Below, one piece after another: positions 38,068 through 47,060 of a stretch of DNA of 64,000 bases (the stretch's first letter is position 1; each line of letters opens with the position of its first letter). This DNA comes from Mycolicibacter sp. MU0102 (GTDB lineage Bacteria; Actinomycetota; Actinomycetes; Mycobacteriales; Mycobacteriaceae): assembly GCF_963378105.1 (NCBI RefSeq), contig NZ_OY726398.1, forward strand, positions 1,054,001 to 1,118,000, read 5' to 3'. The translations under genes and the position numbers were made by a program. The notes under the pieces are model-generated. The model had not been told where the DNA came from. It did not search any database and saw only the letters and a program-made list of their open reading frames with translations.

Positions 38068-38452
38068 CGCGGTGTCGGAACTCTTTACATGCGCCTCAGT
38101 GGAGGGGGGTTCGCTGTGTGTGGGGCGTCACGATTTCGCGTGTGCGAGGCCCAGTGAAGGCTTGGACACGCAAGCTGCGCGTGGCGTTATTGGGCGTTCG
38201 CCGAAGGGCTTTCGTATTGCGGCGGCGTGGCCCAGCTCACACTGACGCGTTGGGTGCTGGGGTGCTCATTTCGGCCCTGCCAGGCTGACTCTCAATTAGC
38301 TTGATGGGCAACATTTTTAGCCCCCTCGGCCCACCATGGCAGCCGGTCGATTTGGGGCGGTGAAGGCCTGGTAACACGGATTTAACATCCGGATCCGGCG
38401 GAGTAAACGGTGCGTAACACGCTATTAACGAACGCTCAGCACACTACGAGCT
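38068..38452. other. Intergenic region between PE unit 1 and a DUF732 gene
   Basis: No convincing gene is seen here. It separates divergent promoters. Two similar 16-bp sites, GTAACACGGATTTAAC (38371-38386) and GTAACACGCTATTAAC (38414-38429), precede the DUF732 gene, each with half-sites 11 bp apart. They resemble the PE/kdp operators but lie in the opposite orientation and match less well in the middle. The rest (38090-38360) is GC-rich with a short AT-rich patch near 38290-38315. Confidence 0.5.
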
Positions 38453-38758
38453 ATGAATCGGCTTCTGCTGCTGGCGGGTCTGACCGCCATGGTCGGTCTG
38501 GCGACCCCGGCGCATGCAGAACCGGTCGGCAGCGACGCTGCCTTCCTCACCCAGCTGACCGGCGCCGGCTTGAGCCACAAGGGCTCGGACCAGGTGGCCA
38601 TCTCGGCCGGTCACTCGGTGTGTCAGCTGATGGACGCCGGACTCACCCCGATGGACACCGTGGTCGCCGTGCAGACCACCAACCCCGGCTTCACGCTGCA
38701 GCGTGCCGCGGAGTTCGCGCGGATCGCCGCGCAGAACTACTGCCCCGAGCACGCCTGA
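38453..38758 (+). CDS. DUF732 exported small protein
   Basis: The 101-residue protein has a signal peptide (MNRLLLLAGLTAMVGLATPA, cut near AHA) and a DUF732 domain: DAAFLTQLTGAGL, a Cys in HSVCQLMDAG and a second Cys in AQNYCPEH, which probably form a disulfide. DUF732 proteins are abundant secreted mycobacterial proteins of unknown function. A second member lies at 62979-63308. Two repeat sites just upstream suggest control by a response regulator. Confidence 0.88.
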   Translation: MNRLLLLAGLTAMVGLATPAHAEPVGSDAAFLTQLTGAGLSHKGSDQVAISAGHSVCQLMDAGLTPMDTVVAVQTTNPGFTLQRAAEFARIAAQNYCPEHA

Positions 38759-38822
38759 TTTCTTCGTCTTCTCGGGGTACCGGTAGGGCGCTGGCGAGGC
38801 CGCCGCGTTAGATTCGCCGCGA

Positions 38823-38896
38823 GCCCCCATAGCCCAATTGGCAGAGGCAGCGGACTTAAAATCCGCACAGTGTCGGTTCGAGTCCGACTGGGGGCA
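38823..38896 (+). tRNA. tRNA-Leu (TAA), atypical short variable arm
   Basis: The cloverleaf is complete: acceptor GCCCCCA/TGGGGGC, D arm GCC/GGC, anticodon stem GCGGA/TCCGC with loop CTTAAAA (anticodon TAA), and T arm GTCGG/CCGAC with TTCGAGT. The discriminator is A, as in tRNA-Leu. The variable region is only five bases (ACAGT), so the gene is 74 bases, whereas bacterial tRNA-Leu normally has a long variable arm and about 85 bases. CCA is not encoded (ACA follows). Confidence 0.85.
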
Positions 38897-38995
38897 CAAT
38901 TTTTGCTAGGCCGGATTTTCTACCGCGACGAACCCGCCCGCTCAGACGCGCCAAACGCCTTCTCGTGACGAGGTTCGCACCTTATTCTCGACCCT

Positions 38996-39454
38996 GTGGA
39001 CGACCAGCTGGGTGCCGCGGAGTCGCCGGTGATGGCGCCGGCCGAAGTCGTCGAGGCATTCCTCTACGCGGTCATGCGGGACAAGGACTTTGATCGATTG
39101 AGCGAGCTGGTCACTGACGATCTCGTGTATGAGAACGTGGGCTACTCGACCATCCGTGGGGGCCAGCGCCTCGTGGCGATGTTTCGGGGTATGGCCGCGC
39201 GTATGCCCGTCATAAATTGGGAAGTCCGCTTCCACCGGGTCGCCAGCCAGGGCGCGACCATCCTGACCGAGCGCACAGACTCGATCGTGATGGGACGGTT
39301 CCAAGCGCACTTCTGGGTGTTTGGGGTGTTTGAGATACGGGACGGCAGGGTCGCGCTGTGGCGTGACTACTTCGACCTCGCGGATGTCATCAAGGGGGCG
39401 CTTCGCGGAGTCCTCGCGCTAGCGGTTCCGGCCCTGCGGCGACGGTCTTCGTAG
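38996..39454 (+). CDS. Limonene-1,2-epoxide hydrolase-like protein (EphG type)
   Basis: From GTG 38996 it has 152 residues; ATG 39032 is an alternative. The SnoaL-like cone fold of the limonene epoxide hydrolase family is indicated by VEAFLYAVMRDKDFDRLSEL, DDLVYENVGYSTIRGG, RTDSIVMG and WRDYFDLADVIKG. The Asp/Arg/Asp and Tyr/Asn residues expected for epoxide opening appear to be in place. From memory it resembles M. tuberculosis Rv2740 (EphG), which acts on lipid or steroid epoxides. The substrate here is unknown. Confidence 0.85.
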   Translation: MDDQLGAAESPVMAPAEVVEAFLYAVMRDKDFDRLSELVTDDLVYENVGYSTIRGGQRLVAMFRGMAARMPVINWEVRFHRVASQGATILTERTDSIVMGRFQAHFWVFGVFEIRDGRVALWRDYFDLADVIKGALRGVLALAVPALRRRSS

Positions 39455-39898
39455 CGTGGCGCCAGCGGAGTCGACGCTGGTTGGAGCGTTACGGCGCGAG
39501 TCGCATACCCGCCGGTCCGGGAATTTGCAAGGGTCTTTGGCAAGGCGTGCGGAATTTCCTGGTGGGAGTTCTTAATTTCTTATTTAACGTTAATCGCGGG
39601 GCGTATCGCGCGTTGTCCAGTGGCGGAATAATGCCTGGTCAGAAGCTATCGATAGGGTTGCTGAACGGCTCTGATCTGCGGTTTTGTCCGATGTGACGTG
39701 GGACGGTTGGGATTAGTCTGCGACCTCGATCACAATAATTACGACATTTTCCTGTTACCTCGAATTCACCGCTAGGATCGACCGGATGCCCCGCCTCGGC
39801 ATCCCGGTTACGACCGGGCCGCACTGCGGTAGCCGCGGGGGCGCGAGGGCAGTGACGATACGAACGAAGCGACACGAACAGTGGTTGATAGGAGCGAT
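39455..39898. other. Long intergenic region, partly low GC, no confident gene
   Basis: This stretch lies between the EphG-like gene and the beta-propeller gene. Around 39545-39600 it is unusually AT-rich for this genome (TTCTTAATTTCTTATTTAAC). A 71-codon frame (39481-39696) has a TTG start and an odd composition and is not convincing. Near the downstream gene, GTTACCTCGAATTCAC (39754-39769) has two GTTAC/TTCAC half-sites 11 bp apart, a weak response-regulator-like match. Confidence 0.4.
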
Positions 39899-40936
39899 GT
39901 GGACGAAGTGCCGGCTTATAGATTGGCCAACTCGCCAGCCCGCGTCGCGAACACCGTGACCCTGGACCGTGGCCCGATCGGCGGCATTGCGGTCACCGCG
40001 GACGGCCGGCGCCTGCTGGCCACCAACTTCGGCGACGACACCGTCTCGATCATCGACACCGTCACCTGCAAGATCGTGAACACCGTCTTCCAGGCCAACG
40101 AGCCGTACTCGATCGCCGCCGGCCCCGCCGGCACCGGCTGGGCCTATATCACCGCGGGTTCGACCGCTCTGGACGCCGTGCTGGCGATCGACGTCGACAC
40201 CGCGCAGGTCGCCGGGTGCTACCCGGTGGCCATGGACATCGGCGACCTGGTCGCCGACCCGACCAGCAGCCGCGTCTACCTCACCCGTACCGGCTCGGCC
40301 GGCGTTGATGTGCTTGCGCTCGACGCGGCCATGCGTCCCGCCGCGTCCGCCGCAGTGTCCGGGCACCCCGGGGCGGCAGCGGCCGGCCTGCGGATCAGCG
40401 CGGACGGCCGGCGGCTGTACGCGGCGGTCCGCCAGCCCAACGGCGACACCGTCACCGTGCTGGACCGTGACCTGAACATCGTCGACACCGTCAAGGTCGG
40501 CGCCACCATCATCGATGTGGCGGTCAGCCCGGACGGTGCCCGGCTGTACGTGGCGACGTCCGGTCCCGACGGCCACGGCCGGGTGCACGTTGTCGACACC
40601 CGCACCCACGCGGTCAGCTCCAGCCGCGCCATCGAGGCCCAGCTGATCCAGCTGATCGCCGGCCGCGACGGCCAGCGGATCTACCTGGTGACCGATGGTG
40701 CCGTGTTGGTCATGTGCGCGCGCACCAGCGAAACCCTCGGCACGCTGGCCGGCGTCAACGAGCCGTCCTGCGCCGCAGAGAGCCCGGACGGCAGCCGGCT
40801 CTACATCGCCGGGTACGACGGCAAGGTGACCATCGCGTCACTGGCCGACCTGCCGGCGCCTTCAGCGTCGTTGCACGAGCAGCTCGAGCTCGACGACGCC
40901 GTCACCCGCATGCTGCAACTCGAACCCGCGGTGTAA
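39899..40936 (+). CDS. YncE-like seven-bladed beta-propeller protein (Rv1057-like)
   Basis: GTG 39899, with TAGGAG upstream, gives 345 residues; the frame is open from 39881. It is built of repeated blades with the pattern xSxDGxRLYxA...VxVID: VTADGRRLLATNFGDDTVSI, ISADGRRLYAAV, VSPDGARLYVAT and ESPDGSRLYIAG. No signal peptide is evident. Its place before fadD14 matches M. tuberculosis Rv1057, whose expression is controlled by TrcR, MprA and SigE. Function is unknown; propellers of this type often bind ligands or partners. Confidence 0.85.
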   Translation: MDEVPAYRLANSPARVANTVTLDRGPIGGIAVTADGRRLLATNFGDDTVSIIDTVTCKIVNTVFQANEPYSIAAGPAGTGWAYITAGSTALDAVLAIDVDTAQVAGCYPVAMDIGDLVADPTSSRVYLTRTGSAGVDVLALDAAMRPAASAAVSGHPGAAAAGLRISADGRRLYAAVRQPNGDTVTVLDRDLNIVDTVKVGATIIDVAVSPDGARLYVATSGPDGHGRVHVVDTRTHAVSSSRAIEAQLIQLIAGRDGQRIYLVTDGAVLVMCARTSETLGTLAGVNEPSCAAESPDGSRLYIAGYDGKVTIASLADLPAPSASLHEQLELDDAVTRMLQLEPAV

Positions 40937-40977
40937 CCCACGCCACGTTCGGAATGGTGGCGTGATCGAATAGGCCG

Positions 40978-42609
40978 ATGCACAGCACCATGCAGCACTG
41001 GCCGTTGACGGTCGGCGCCATCTTGGACCATGTCACTGCTGTCCACGGTGATCGCACCGTCACCACCGTGGCCGACGATGGATATCGGGTCACCACCTAT
41101 CGCGAGCTCGGTCGGCAGGTGGCCCAGTTGGCCAACGCCCTGCGGCGTCTCGGTATCACCGGCGACGAGCGGGTCGCCACCTTCATGTGGAACAACACCG
41201 AACACCTGGCCGCCTACCTGGCGGTGCCGTCGATGGGCGCGGTGCTGCACACGCTGAATATCCGGCTGTTCGCCGAGCAGATCGTCTTCGTGGCCAACGA
41301 GGCCGAGGACCGGGTGATCCTGGTCGACGGGTCACTGGTGCAGCTGCTGGCGCCGGTGTTGGCGGAACTGGAGACCGTGCACACCGTGATCCTGGTCGGG
41401 GACGGCGACGTCGCGGCGTTGGAGGCCTCCGGCAAGACCGTGCTGGGCTATGCCGAGCTGCTGGCGGCCGAGTCCGACGAGTTCGACTGGCCGGTCATTG
41501 ACGAGAACTCGGCGGCCGCCATGTGCTACACCAGCGGCACCACCGGCAACCCCAAGGGCGTGGTGTACAGCCACCGGTCCAGCTACCTGCACGCCATGGC
41601 GGGATGCACCACCAACGGCACCGGGATCGGCGCGATCGACTGCGTGCTGCCGATCGTGCCGATGTTCCACGCCAACGCCTGGGGTCTGCCGTATTCGGCG
41701 CTGATGGCCGGCGCAGACCTAGCGATGCCCGACCGGCATCTGGATGCCAAGTCACTGGTCGCCCTCATCGAATCGCAGCGGGCCACCGTGGCCGGTGCGG
41801 TGCCGACCATCTGGAACGACGTCATGCACTACCTGGAACGTGAACCCGGCCATGACATCTCGTCGTTGCGGCTGGCGGCCTGCGGCGGGTCGGCGGTTCC
41901 GGTCTCGCTGATGCAGGCGTTCGAGCAGCGCCACAACGTGCAGGTGCGGCAGCTATGGGGCATGACCGAGACCTCGCCGATGGCCACCATGGCCTGGCCG
42001 CCGCCGGGCACCCCGCCCGAGCAGCACTGGGCGCTGCGCGGCACCCAGGGCCGGCCAGTGTGTGGCGTCGAGACCCGCATCGTCGACGACGAGGACGCGG
42101 TACTGCCCAACGACGGCGAGGCGGTCGGTGAGCTGGAGGTGCGCGGCGCCTGGATCACCGGCGCCTACTACCGCGGCCAGGACGAGTCCAAGTTCTCCTC
42201 GGGCTGGCTGCGCACCGGTGACGTCGGCCGCATCGACCCGCAGGGCTTCATCACGCTGACCGACCGGGCCAAAGACGTGATCAAGTCTGGCGGGGAGTGG
42301 ATCTCCTCGGTGGAACTGGAGAACGAGCTGATCGCCCACCCCGACGTCGTCGAGGCGGCGGTGGTTGGGGTGCCCGACGAGCGCTGGCAGGAACGGCCGC
42401 TGGCCGTCGTGGTGGTCCGTAGTGGCGCTTCGGTGAGCGGTGCCGAACTGCGAACCTTCCTGTCCGACAAGGTCGCCCGCTGGTGGCTGCCGGAGCGCTG
42501 GACGTTCGTCGAGGCGATCCCGCGCACCAGCGTCGGCAAGTACGACAAGAAGACCATCCGTGCCCGGTACGCCGAGGAGCAATACCAAGTGAGCGAGGTG
42601 CATAACTGA
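40978..42609 (+). CDS. fadD14: Fatty-acyl-CoA/AMP ligase FadD14
   Basis: The 543-residue acyl-adenylating enzyme activates a carboxylic acid with ATP to acyl-AMP and then acyl-CoA. Core motifs are CYTSGTTGNPKGVVYSHRS (ATP loop), QLWGMTETSP, LRTGDVGRIDPQGFITLTDR and KSGGEWISSVELEN, with the C-terminal catalytic Lys in RTSVGKYDKKTIR. ATG 40978 or 40990 (MQHWPLTV) could be the start. It overlaps the Rv1059-like gene by one base. Substrate is unknown; medium-chain acids are typical for this subgroup. Confidence 0.9.
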   Translation: MHSTMQHWPLTVGAILDHVTAVHGDRTVTTVADDGYRVTTYRELGRQVAQLANALRRLGITGDERVATFMWNNTEHLAAYLAVPSMGAVLHTLNIRLFAEQIVFVANEAEDRVILVDGSLVQLLAPVLAELETVHTVILVGDGDVAALEASGKTVLGYAELLAAESDEFDWPVIDENSAAAMCYTSGTTGNPKGVVYSHRSSYLHAMAGCTTNGTGIGAIDCVLPIVPMFHANAWGLPYSALMAGADLAMPDRHLDAKSLVALIESQRATVAGAVPTIWNDVMHYLEREPGHDISSLRLAACGGSAVPVSLMQAFEQRHNVQVRQLWGMTETSPMATMAWPPPGTPPEQHWALRGTQGRPVCGVETRIVDDEDAVLPNDGEAVGELEVRGAWITGAYYRGQDESKFSSGWLRTGDVGRIDPQGFITLTDRAKDVIKSGGEWISSVELENELIAHPDVVEAAVVGVPDERWQERPLAVVVVRSGASVSGAELRTFLSDKVARWWLPERWTFVEAIPRTSVGKYDKKTIRARYAEEQYQVSEVHN

Positions 42610-43667
42610 TGAGTCTGCGTGTCATCCAATGGGCCACCGGCGGGGTGGGAGTCGCCGCCATCAAGGGCGTGCTCGAGCATCCCGAGCTGGAGTTGGTCGG
42701 TTGCTGGGTCCACTCGAAGTCCAAGAGCGGCAAGGACGTCGGGGAGATCATCGGCACCGGACCGGTGGGTGTGACGGCCACCGACAGCGTCGACGAGATC
42801 CTGGCGACCGAGGCCGACGCGGTGATCTATGCGCCGCTGCTGCCCAACCCCGACGAGGTCGCGGCGCTGCTGCGCTCGGGTAAGAACGTCGTCACCCCAG
42901 TCGGCTGGTTCTACCCGACGGAGAAGGAGGCCGGCCCGCTGGAAGGCGCGGCGCGTGAGGGCGACGTGACCCTGCACGGTGCCGGCATCGGCCCGGGCGC
43001 GGCGACCGAGTTGTTCCCGCTGCTGCTGTCGGTGATGTCCACTGGCGTGACATTCATTCGCGGCGAAGAGTATTCGGACCTGCGTACCTATGACGCCCCG
43101 GATGTGGTGCGGCACGTCATGGGCTTCGGCGGGACTCCGGACAAGGCGCTGAGCGGCCCGATGCAGAAGCTGCTCGACGGCGGGTTCCGTCAATCGGTGC
43201 GGCTGTGCGTGGACCAGCTGGGATTCGCTGCCGACGAGGAAATTCGTTCCTCGCAGGAGGTGGCGGTGGCCACCGCGCCGATCGCTTCGCCGATCGGGTC
43301 TATCGAACCCGGCCAGGTGGCGGGGCGGCGGTTCCACTGGGAAGCCACCGTCGGCGACGAGGTAGTGGTCCGGGTCACCGTCAACTGGCTGATGGGTGAG
43401 GAAAACCTCGACCCGCCATGGACTTTCGGGCCGGCCGGCGAGCGCTACGAGATGGAGGTGCGGGGCAACCCCAACACGTTCGTCACCGTCAAAGGCTGGC
43501 AGCCCGAAACCGTCGAAGAGGGCCTGATCAGCAACCCGGGCGTCGTGGCGACCGCGGCGCACTGCGTCAATGCCGTCCCGGCGACCTGCGCGGCCCCGCC
43601 CGGTATCGCCGGGTTCTTCGACCTGCCGCTCATCACTGGCCGGGCCGCTCCGCACCTGGCGCGATGA
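42609..43667 (+). CDS. Dihydrodipicolinate reductase-like oxidoreductase (Rv1059-like)
   Basis: The 352-residue protein starts at ATG 42609, sharing a base with the fadD14 stop. It has an N-terminal Rossmann domain (VIQWATGGVGVAAIKGVLEHPELELVG) like dihydrodipicolinate reductases and related 2,4-diaminopentanoate dehydrogenase-type enzymes. A later part has GAGIGPGAATELFPLLLS. NAD(P) use is likely; lysine synthesis is unlikely because DapB proteins are shorter. Pairing with fadD14 suggests lipid or ketone metabolism, by inference only. Confidence 0.83.
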   Translation: MSLRVIQWATGGVGVAAIKGVLEHPELELVGCWVHSKSKSGKDVGEIIGTGPVGVTATDSVDEILATEADAVIYAPLLPNPDEVAALLRSGKNVVTPVGWFYPTEKEAGPLEGAAREGDVTLHGAGIGPGAATELFPLLLSVMSTGVTFIRGEEYSDLRTYDAPDVVRHVMGFGGTPDKALSGPMQKLLDGGFRQSVRLCVDQLGFAADEEIRSSQEVAVATAPIASPIGSIEPGQVAGRRFHWEATVGDEVVVRVTVNWLMGEENLDPPWTFGPAGERYEMEVRGNPNTFVTVKGWQPETVEEGLISNPGVVATAAHCVNAVPATCAAPPGIAGFFDLPLITGRAAPHLAR

Positions 43668-43683
43668 GCGCTACTCTCGGCTG

Positions 43684-44151
43684 ATGGCCCTGGTTGTCGA
43701 ACAGTCTCGGACGGTACCTGCGACGGTCGCCGACGCATTCGCCGGAACGCTGCCATTGCCGCTGCCACAGCTGTTCCGGCGCTGGTACGGGCCGATCCCG
43801 CCGATCAAAGAGGTCCGGGGCCAAGCCGGTGATTGGGCGAGCGTCGGGCAGACCCGCACCGTCCTGCTGACCGGCGGCGGCAGCATGCGCGAGGAGCTGA
43901 CCGAGGTCGATTCCCCCCGGGCGTTTGCCTACCGGCTCACCGACGTCACCGGCCCGATGGCGCCACTGGTGGCCTATGTCGAGGGCAGGTGGCAGTTCGC
44001 ACCCGCTGGTTCGGGCACCACGGTCACCTGGAGCTGGGTGATCCACCCGCGGTCCAGGCTGGCCGCGCCGGTGCTGCCGGTGCTCGGTTGGCTGTGGAAG
44101 GGCTACGCGCGTCAAGCCTTGGCGCGCCTGTCCGCCCTGTTGGAGGGCTGA
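43684..44151 (+). CDS. SRPBCC (polyketide cyclase/START-like) family protein
   Basis: ATG 43684 gives 155 residues in the same frame as a longer upstream frame; the family-like part starts MALVVEQSRTVPATVADAFAG. The pattern TVPATVADAF ... FRRWYGPIPPIKEVRGQ ... GSGTTVTWSWVIHPRSRLAAP is typical of SRPBCC hydrophobic-ligand-binding proteins (Polyketide_cyc2). It corresponds in place and size to M. tuberculosis Rv1060. Ligand unknown. Confidence 0.8.
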   Translation: MALVVEQSRTVPATVADAFAGTLPLPLPQLFRRWYGPIPPIKEVRGQAGDWASVGQTRTVLLTGGGSMREELTEVDSPRAFAYRLTDVTGPMAPLVAYVEGRWQFAPAGSGTTVTWSWVIHPRSRLAAPVLPVLGWLWKGYARQALARLSALLEG

Positions 44152-44159
44152 CCGCGCCG

Positions 44160-45026
44160 ATGTGCCGACTCTTCGGGCTGCACGCCGGGACCAGCGTCGT
44201 GACCTCAACGTTCTGGCTGCTCGACGCCGCGGACAACCTGGCCGAACAGAGCCGACGCAACCCCGACGGCACGGGCCTGGGTGTGTTCGACGGCTACGGG
44301 CAATCGCAGCTGCGCAAGCAGCCGATCGCAGCGTGGCAGGACACCGAATTCGCTACCGCTGCACATGAACTGACCGGCACCACCTTCGTCGCGCACGTAC
44401 GCTACGCCACCACCGGCGCTCGGAGCGTCGCCAACACTCACCCGTTCCTGCAGGACAACCGCATCTTTGCGCACAACGGCGTTGTCGAAGATCTTCCCGC
44501 GATTGACCAGCGGCTGCGCGAGGTCGACGGCTACGGCATGGTGCGAGGCGATACCGACTCCGAACGGATCTTCGCCCTCATCACCGCCGCGATCCGGGCG
44601 CGACGCGGCGACGTGACGGGCGGCCTCGTCGACGCTGTTCGGTGGCTGGCCGCCAACGTGCCGATCTACGCGCTCAACCTGCTGCTGAGCACCGCCACCG
44701 ACATGTGGGCGCTGCGGTACCCCGAGCCCAACGAGCTCTACATTCTGGACCGGCGAGACGGCACAGCACCCGGAGGTCTGACATTGCGCACCAAGCGGAT
44801 TCGAGCAGATGCCGCGAGATTACGCGGCCGACCCGCGGTAGTGTTCGCCACCGAACCGATGGACGATGACACCCGCTGGGAACCGATCGAGCCGGGCCAC
44901 CTTGTCCACGTCGACGCGGGCCTGCGGATCACCCGCCAATTGGTGCTGCCCGATCCGCCCGCGCGGCAACTGCGGCGCGAAGATCTGAACCCGGTGGCCG
45001 CAGCGGCCCAACACCCGGCGGTATGA
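44160..45026 (+). CDS. Class II glutamine amidotransferase (Rv1061-like)
   Basis: From ATG 44160 the 288-residue protein begins MCRLFGLHAG, exposing the N-terminal nucleophile Cys2 after Met removal. Gn-AT_II signatures are RRNPDGTGLGVFDG, VAHVRYATTGARSVANTHPF and FAHNGVV. These enzymes release ammonia from glutamine; members of the YafJ type act on unknown acceptors. The stop overlaps the patatin-like gene start (ATGA). Confidence 0.86.
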   Translation: MCRLFGLHAGTSVVTSTFWLLDAADNLAEQSRRNPDGTGLGVFDGYGQSQLRKQPIAAWQDTEFATAAHELTGTTFVAHVRYATTGARSVANTHPFLQDNRIFAHNGVVEDLPAIDQRLREVDGYGMVRGDTDSERIFALITAAIRARRGDVTGGLVDAVRWLAANVPIYALNLLLSTATDMWALRYPEPNELYILDRRDGTAPGGLTLRTKRIRADAARLRGRPAVVFATEPMDDDTRWEPIEPGHLVHVDAGLRITRQLVLPDPPARQLRREDLNPVAAAAQHPAV

Positions 45027-45862
45027 GTCCGATGACGAAACGTGCCCTGGTGCTCGGCGGGGGTGGGGTAGCGGGCATCGCCTGGGAGACCGGCGTGCTG
45101 TGCGGCATCGCCGACGAATCACCCGACACTGCACGGGAATTACTCGAATCCGCTGTGCTGGTTGGGACATCGGCCGGGTCGGCGGTGGCCGCCCAGATCG
45201 GCAGCGGGCTGGGCCTGGAGCAGTTGTTCGCCCGCCAGGTCGCGGAGACCTGCTCGGAGATCGATCCCGGTGTCGGCGCCGATGAGCTGACCGAGCTGTT
45301 CGTGGCGGCGATCACCGAACCCAACACGACCACCGCGCAGAAACTGCAAGGAATCGGCGCGGTGGCCCTGGCGGCGCAGACCGTTGCCGCGCCGGTGCGG
45401 CGCGGGATCATCGCCGACCGGCTGCCGTCGCACGACTGGCCGAAGCGCACGCTGCGGATCACCGCGATCGACATCGACACCGGGGAGCTGACGGTCTTCG
45501 ACCGCGACTCGGGGGTGGAACTCATCGACGCGGTGGCAGCCAGTTGTGCGGTGCCCGGCGCCTGGCCTCCGGTGGTGCTCGGCACGCGGCGCTACATGGA
45601 CGGCGGGGTGCGCAGCACGGTCAACCTCGATGTGGCCGCCGATTGCGACGAGGCCGTGCTGCTGGTGCCCACCGGCGGCGGCGTCGACGGCGAGATCGCG
45701 GCGTTCCCCGGTCGCGTCTGCGCGGTGTTGGCCGACGATGACGCGATACGTGCCTTCGGCGGCAATCCGCTCGACCCGGCGTGCCGGTTGCCATCGGCGC
45801 AGGCCGGCCGCGAACAGGGCCGACGGCAAGCCGGCGCCATCGCGGAGTTCTTGGCCGGCTAG
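45023..45862 (+). CDS. Patatin-like phospholipase (Rv1062-like)
   Basis: The 279-residue patatin-fold acyl hydrolase has the oxyanion glycine motif VLGGGGVAGIAWE, nucleophile Ser50 in VGTSAGSAV, and the dyad Asp193 in YMDGGVRSTVN. Patatins release fatty acids from lipids. It overlaps the amidotransferase gene by 4 bp. It is convergent with a second, distinct patatin gene 4 bp away. Confidence 0.88.
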   Translation: MSPMTKRALVLGGGGVAGIAWETGVLCGIADESPDTARELLESAVLVGTSAGSAVAAQIGSGLGLEQLFARQVAETCSEIDPGVGADELTELFVAAITEPNTTTAQKLQGIGAVALAAQTVAAPVRRGIIADRLPSHDWPKRTLRITAIDIDTGELTVFDRDSGVELIDAVAASCAVPGAWPPVVLGTRRYMDGGVRSTVNLDVAADCDEAVLLVPTGGGVDGEIAAFPGRVCAVLADDDAIRAFGGNPLDPACRLPSAQAGREQGRRQAGAIAEFLAG

Positions 45863-45866
45863 AGCG

Positions 45867-46889
45867 CTACGGCGATTTCGGGGCGTCGAGAGCGCGGGCG
45901 GCGAGTTCTCGGCCCAGGTCGACCAACTCCGCGGCGCGGTGGAAGTCCAGGCTGCGGCAGGCGACGCGAGGCACCTCGATCAGCAGATCGGGCGGGTGCG
46001 ACGCGAGCTGATGGCGGGCCAGCGCTGCCTGGGCGATATCGATGGTTCGGTTCATCACCTCGAAGCTGCCGAGTTTAGGCACCACCTCGGGAGTGGACTC
46101 CTCGTCCTCGCCGCCGGGCCCGCCGGGCTCGGACTCGCCACTGCTGAACCGGTCCAGGATCGCCCGTGCCGTGGGCCGGTCCAGCAGAGACCGCGCTCCG
46201 CTGGTGTCCAGCAGCGCAGAGGTGCTGCGCCACATGCGATTCAACCGGCCAGCCGGCACGTCCCGCTCGGAATCGTCGGCAGCCGGGCCGGCGGCAGTCG
46301 GGTCGCCGCCGTTGAGGCTGACGGCCAACGTCAGGTCGGCGTTGACGGCGCTCAGCGGCGCCATCGGCAGCGGATCGAGAATGCCGCCGTCGGCGAGCAG
46401 GCGTCCATCGACCACGTGCGGAGCGATCACCCCAGGGATGGCGATCGAGGCGCGGATGGCGGTATCGACCGGGCCGCGCTGCAGCCACACCGATCGGCCC
46501 GCGATCAGATCGGTCGCCACAGCGGTATAGGGAATCGGCAGCTCTTCGATGTCGATATCGCCCAAGATGTCGCGGACGACATCGAGGATCTTCTCCGCCC
46601 GTAGCACCCCTGCGGCGGTGAACGACGGATCCAGCAGCCGCAGCACCGCTCCCTGGGTCAGCGACTTGGCCCACTCGGCGAAGTCATCGAGTCGACCCGC
46701 AGCCTCTAGCCCGCCCACCAGCGCACCCATCGACGATCCAGAGATCCCCGCGATGTCGTAGCCGCGGTCGCGCAGCTCGGCGATCACCCCGATGTGGGCA
46801 TAGCCGCGCGCACCGCCGCTGCCCAGCACCAGCGCCACCCGGGGCGCCCGGTGCGCGCGGGATTGTGCAGCAGAGGTCATATCCACCAT
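45867..46889 (-). CDS. Patatin-like phospholipase (Rv1063c-like)
   Basis: The 340-residue protein (337 from the alternative ATG 46880) has VALVLGSGGARGYAHIGV, the nucleophile Ser53 in GISGSSMGALVGG and the dyad Asp in LLADGGILDPLPM. It belongs to the RssA/NTE-like patatin group, longer than and distinct from the convergent Rv1062-like protein. The C-terminal part includes FEVMNRTIDIAQ, common in this group. Probably a cytosolic lipid acyl hydrolase. Confidence 0.88.
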   Translation of the reverse strand: MVDMTSAAQSRAHRAPRVALVLGSGGARGYAHIGVIAELRDRGYDIAGISGSSMGALVGGLEAAGRLDDFAEWAKSLTQGAVLRLLDPSFTAAGVLRAEKILDVVRDILGDIDIEELPIPYTAVATDLIAGRSVWLQRGPVDTAIRASIAIPGVIAPHVVDGRLLADGGILDPLPMAPLSAVNADLTLAVSLNGGDPTAAGPAADDSERDVPAGRLNRMWRSTSALLDTSGARSLLDRPTARAILDRFSSGESEPGGPGGEDEESTPEVVPKLGSFEVMNRTIDIAQAALARHQLASHPPDLLIEVPRVACRSLDFHRAAELVDLGRELAARALDAPKSP

Positions 46890-47060
46890 TTTGCGGGCTC
46901 TACCGCGCCGGTTCTTTCCGTCATTGCGATTACAACCGTAATGCCGACAGGAAATGGCAGGTCACAGGGGGTATTGCCGTGCGGGGAGGGTCGGACCTTC
47001 CGCCCCGCGACTGACGCGCCGATGCGCCCGGCGCGGCACCCGGATAGCATGGCCGCTGTG

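Noticed and set aside
38823..38898. Integrated element at the tRNA-Leu 3' end
   Set aside because: No integrase and no repeat of the tRNA 3' end is visible downstream in this window.
39481..39696. 71-codon frame in the 39.5-kb intergenic region
   Set aside because: It has a rare TTG start with no clear ribosome site, odd amino-acid use and no recognisable family.
46927..46948. ATTAC/GTAAT palindrome upstream of the dioxygenase leader as a metal-regulator operator
   Set aside because: Only 5-bp arms with a 4-base spacer; too weak to assign without a known regulator or conservation.
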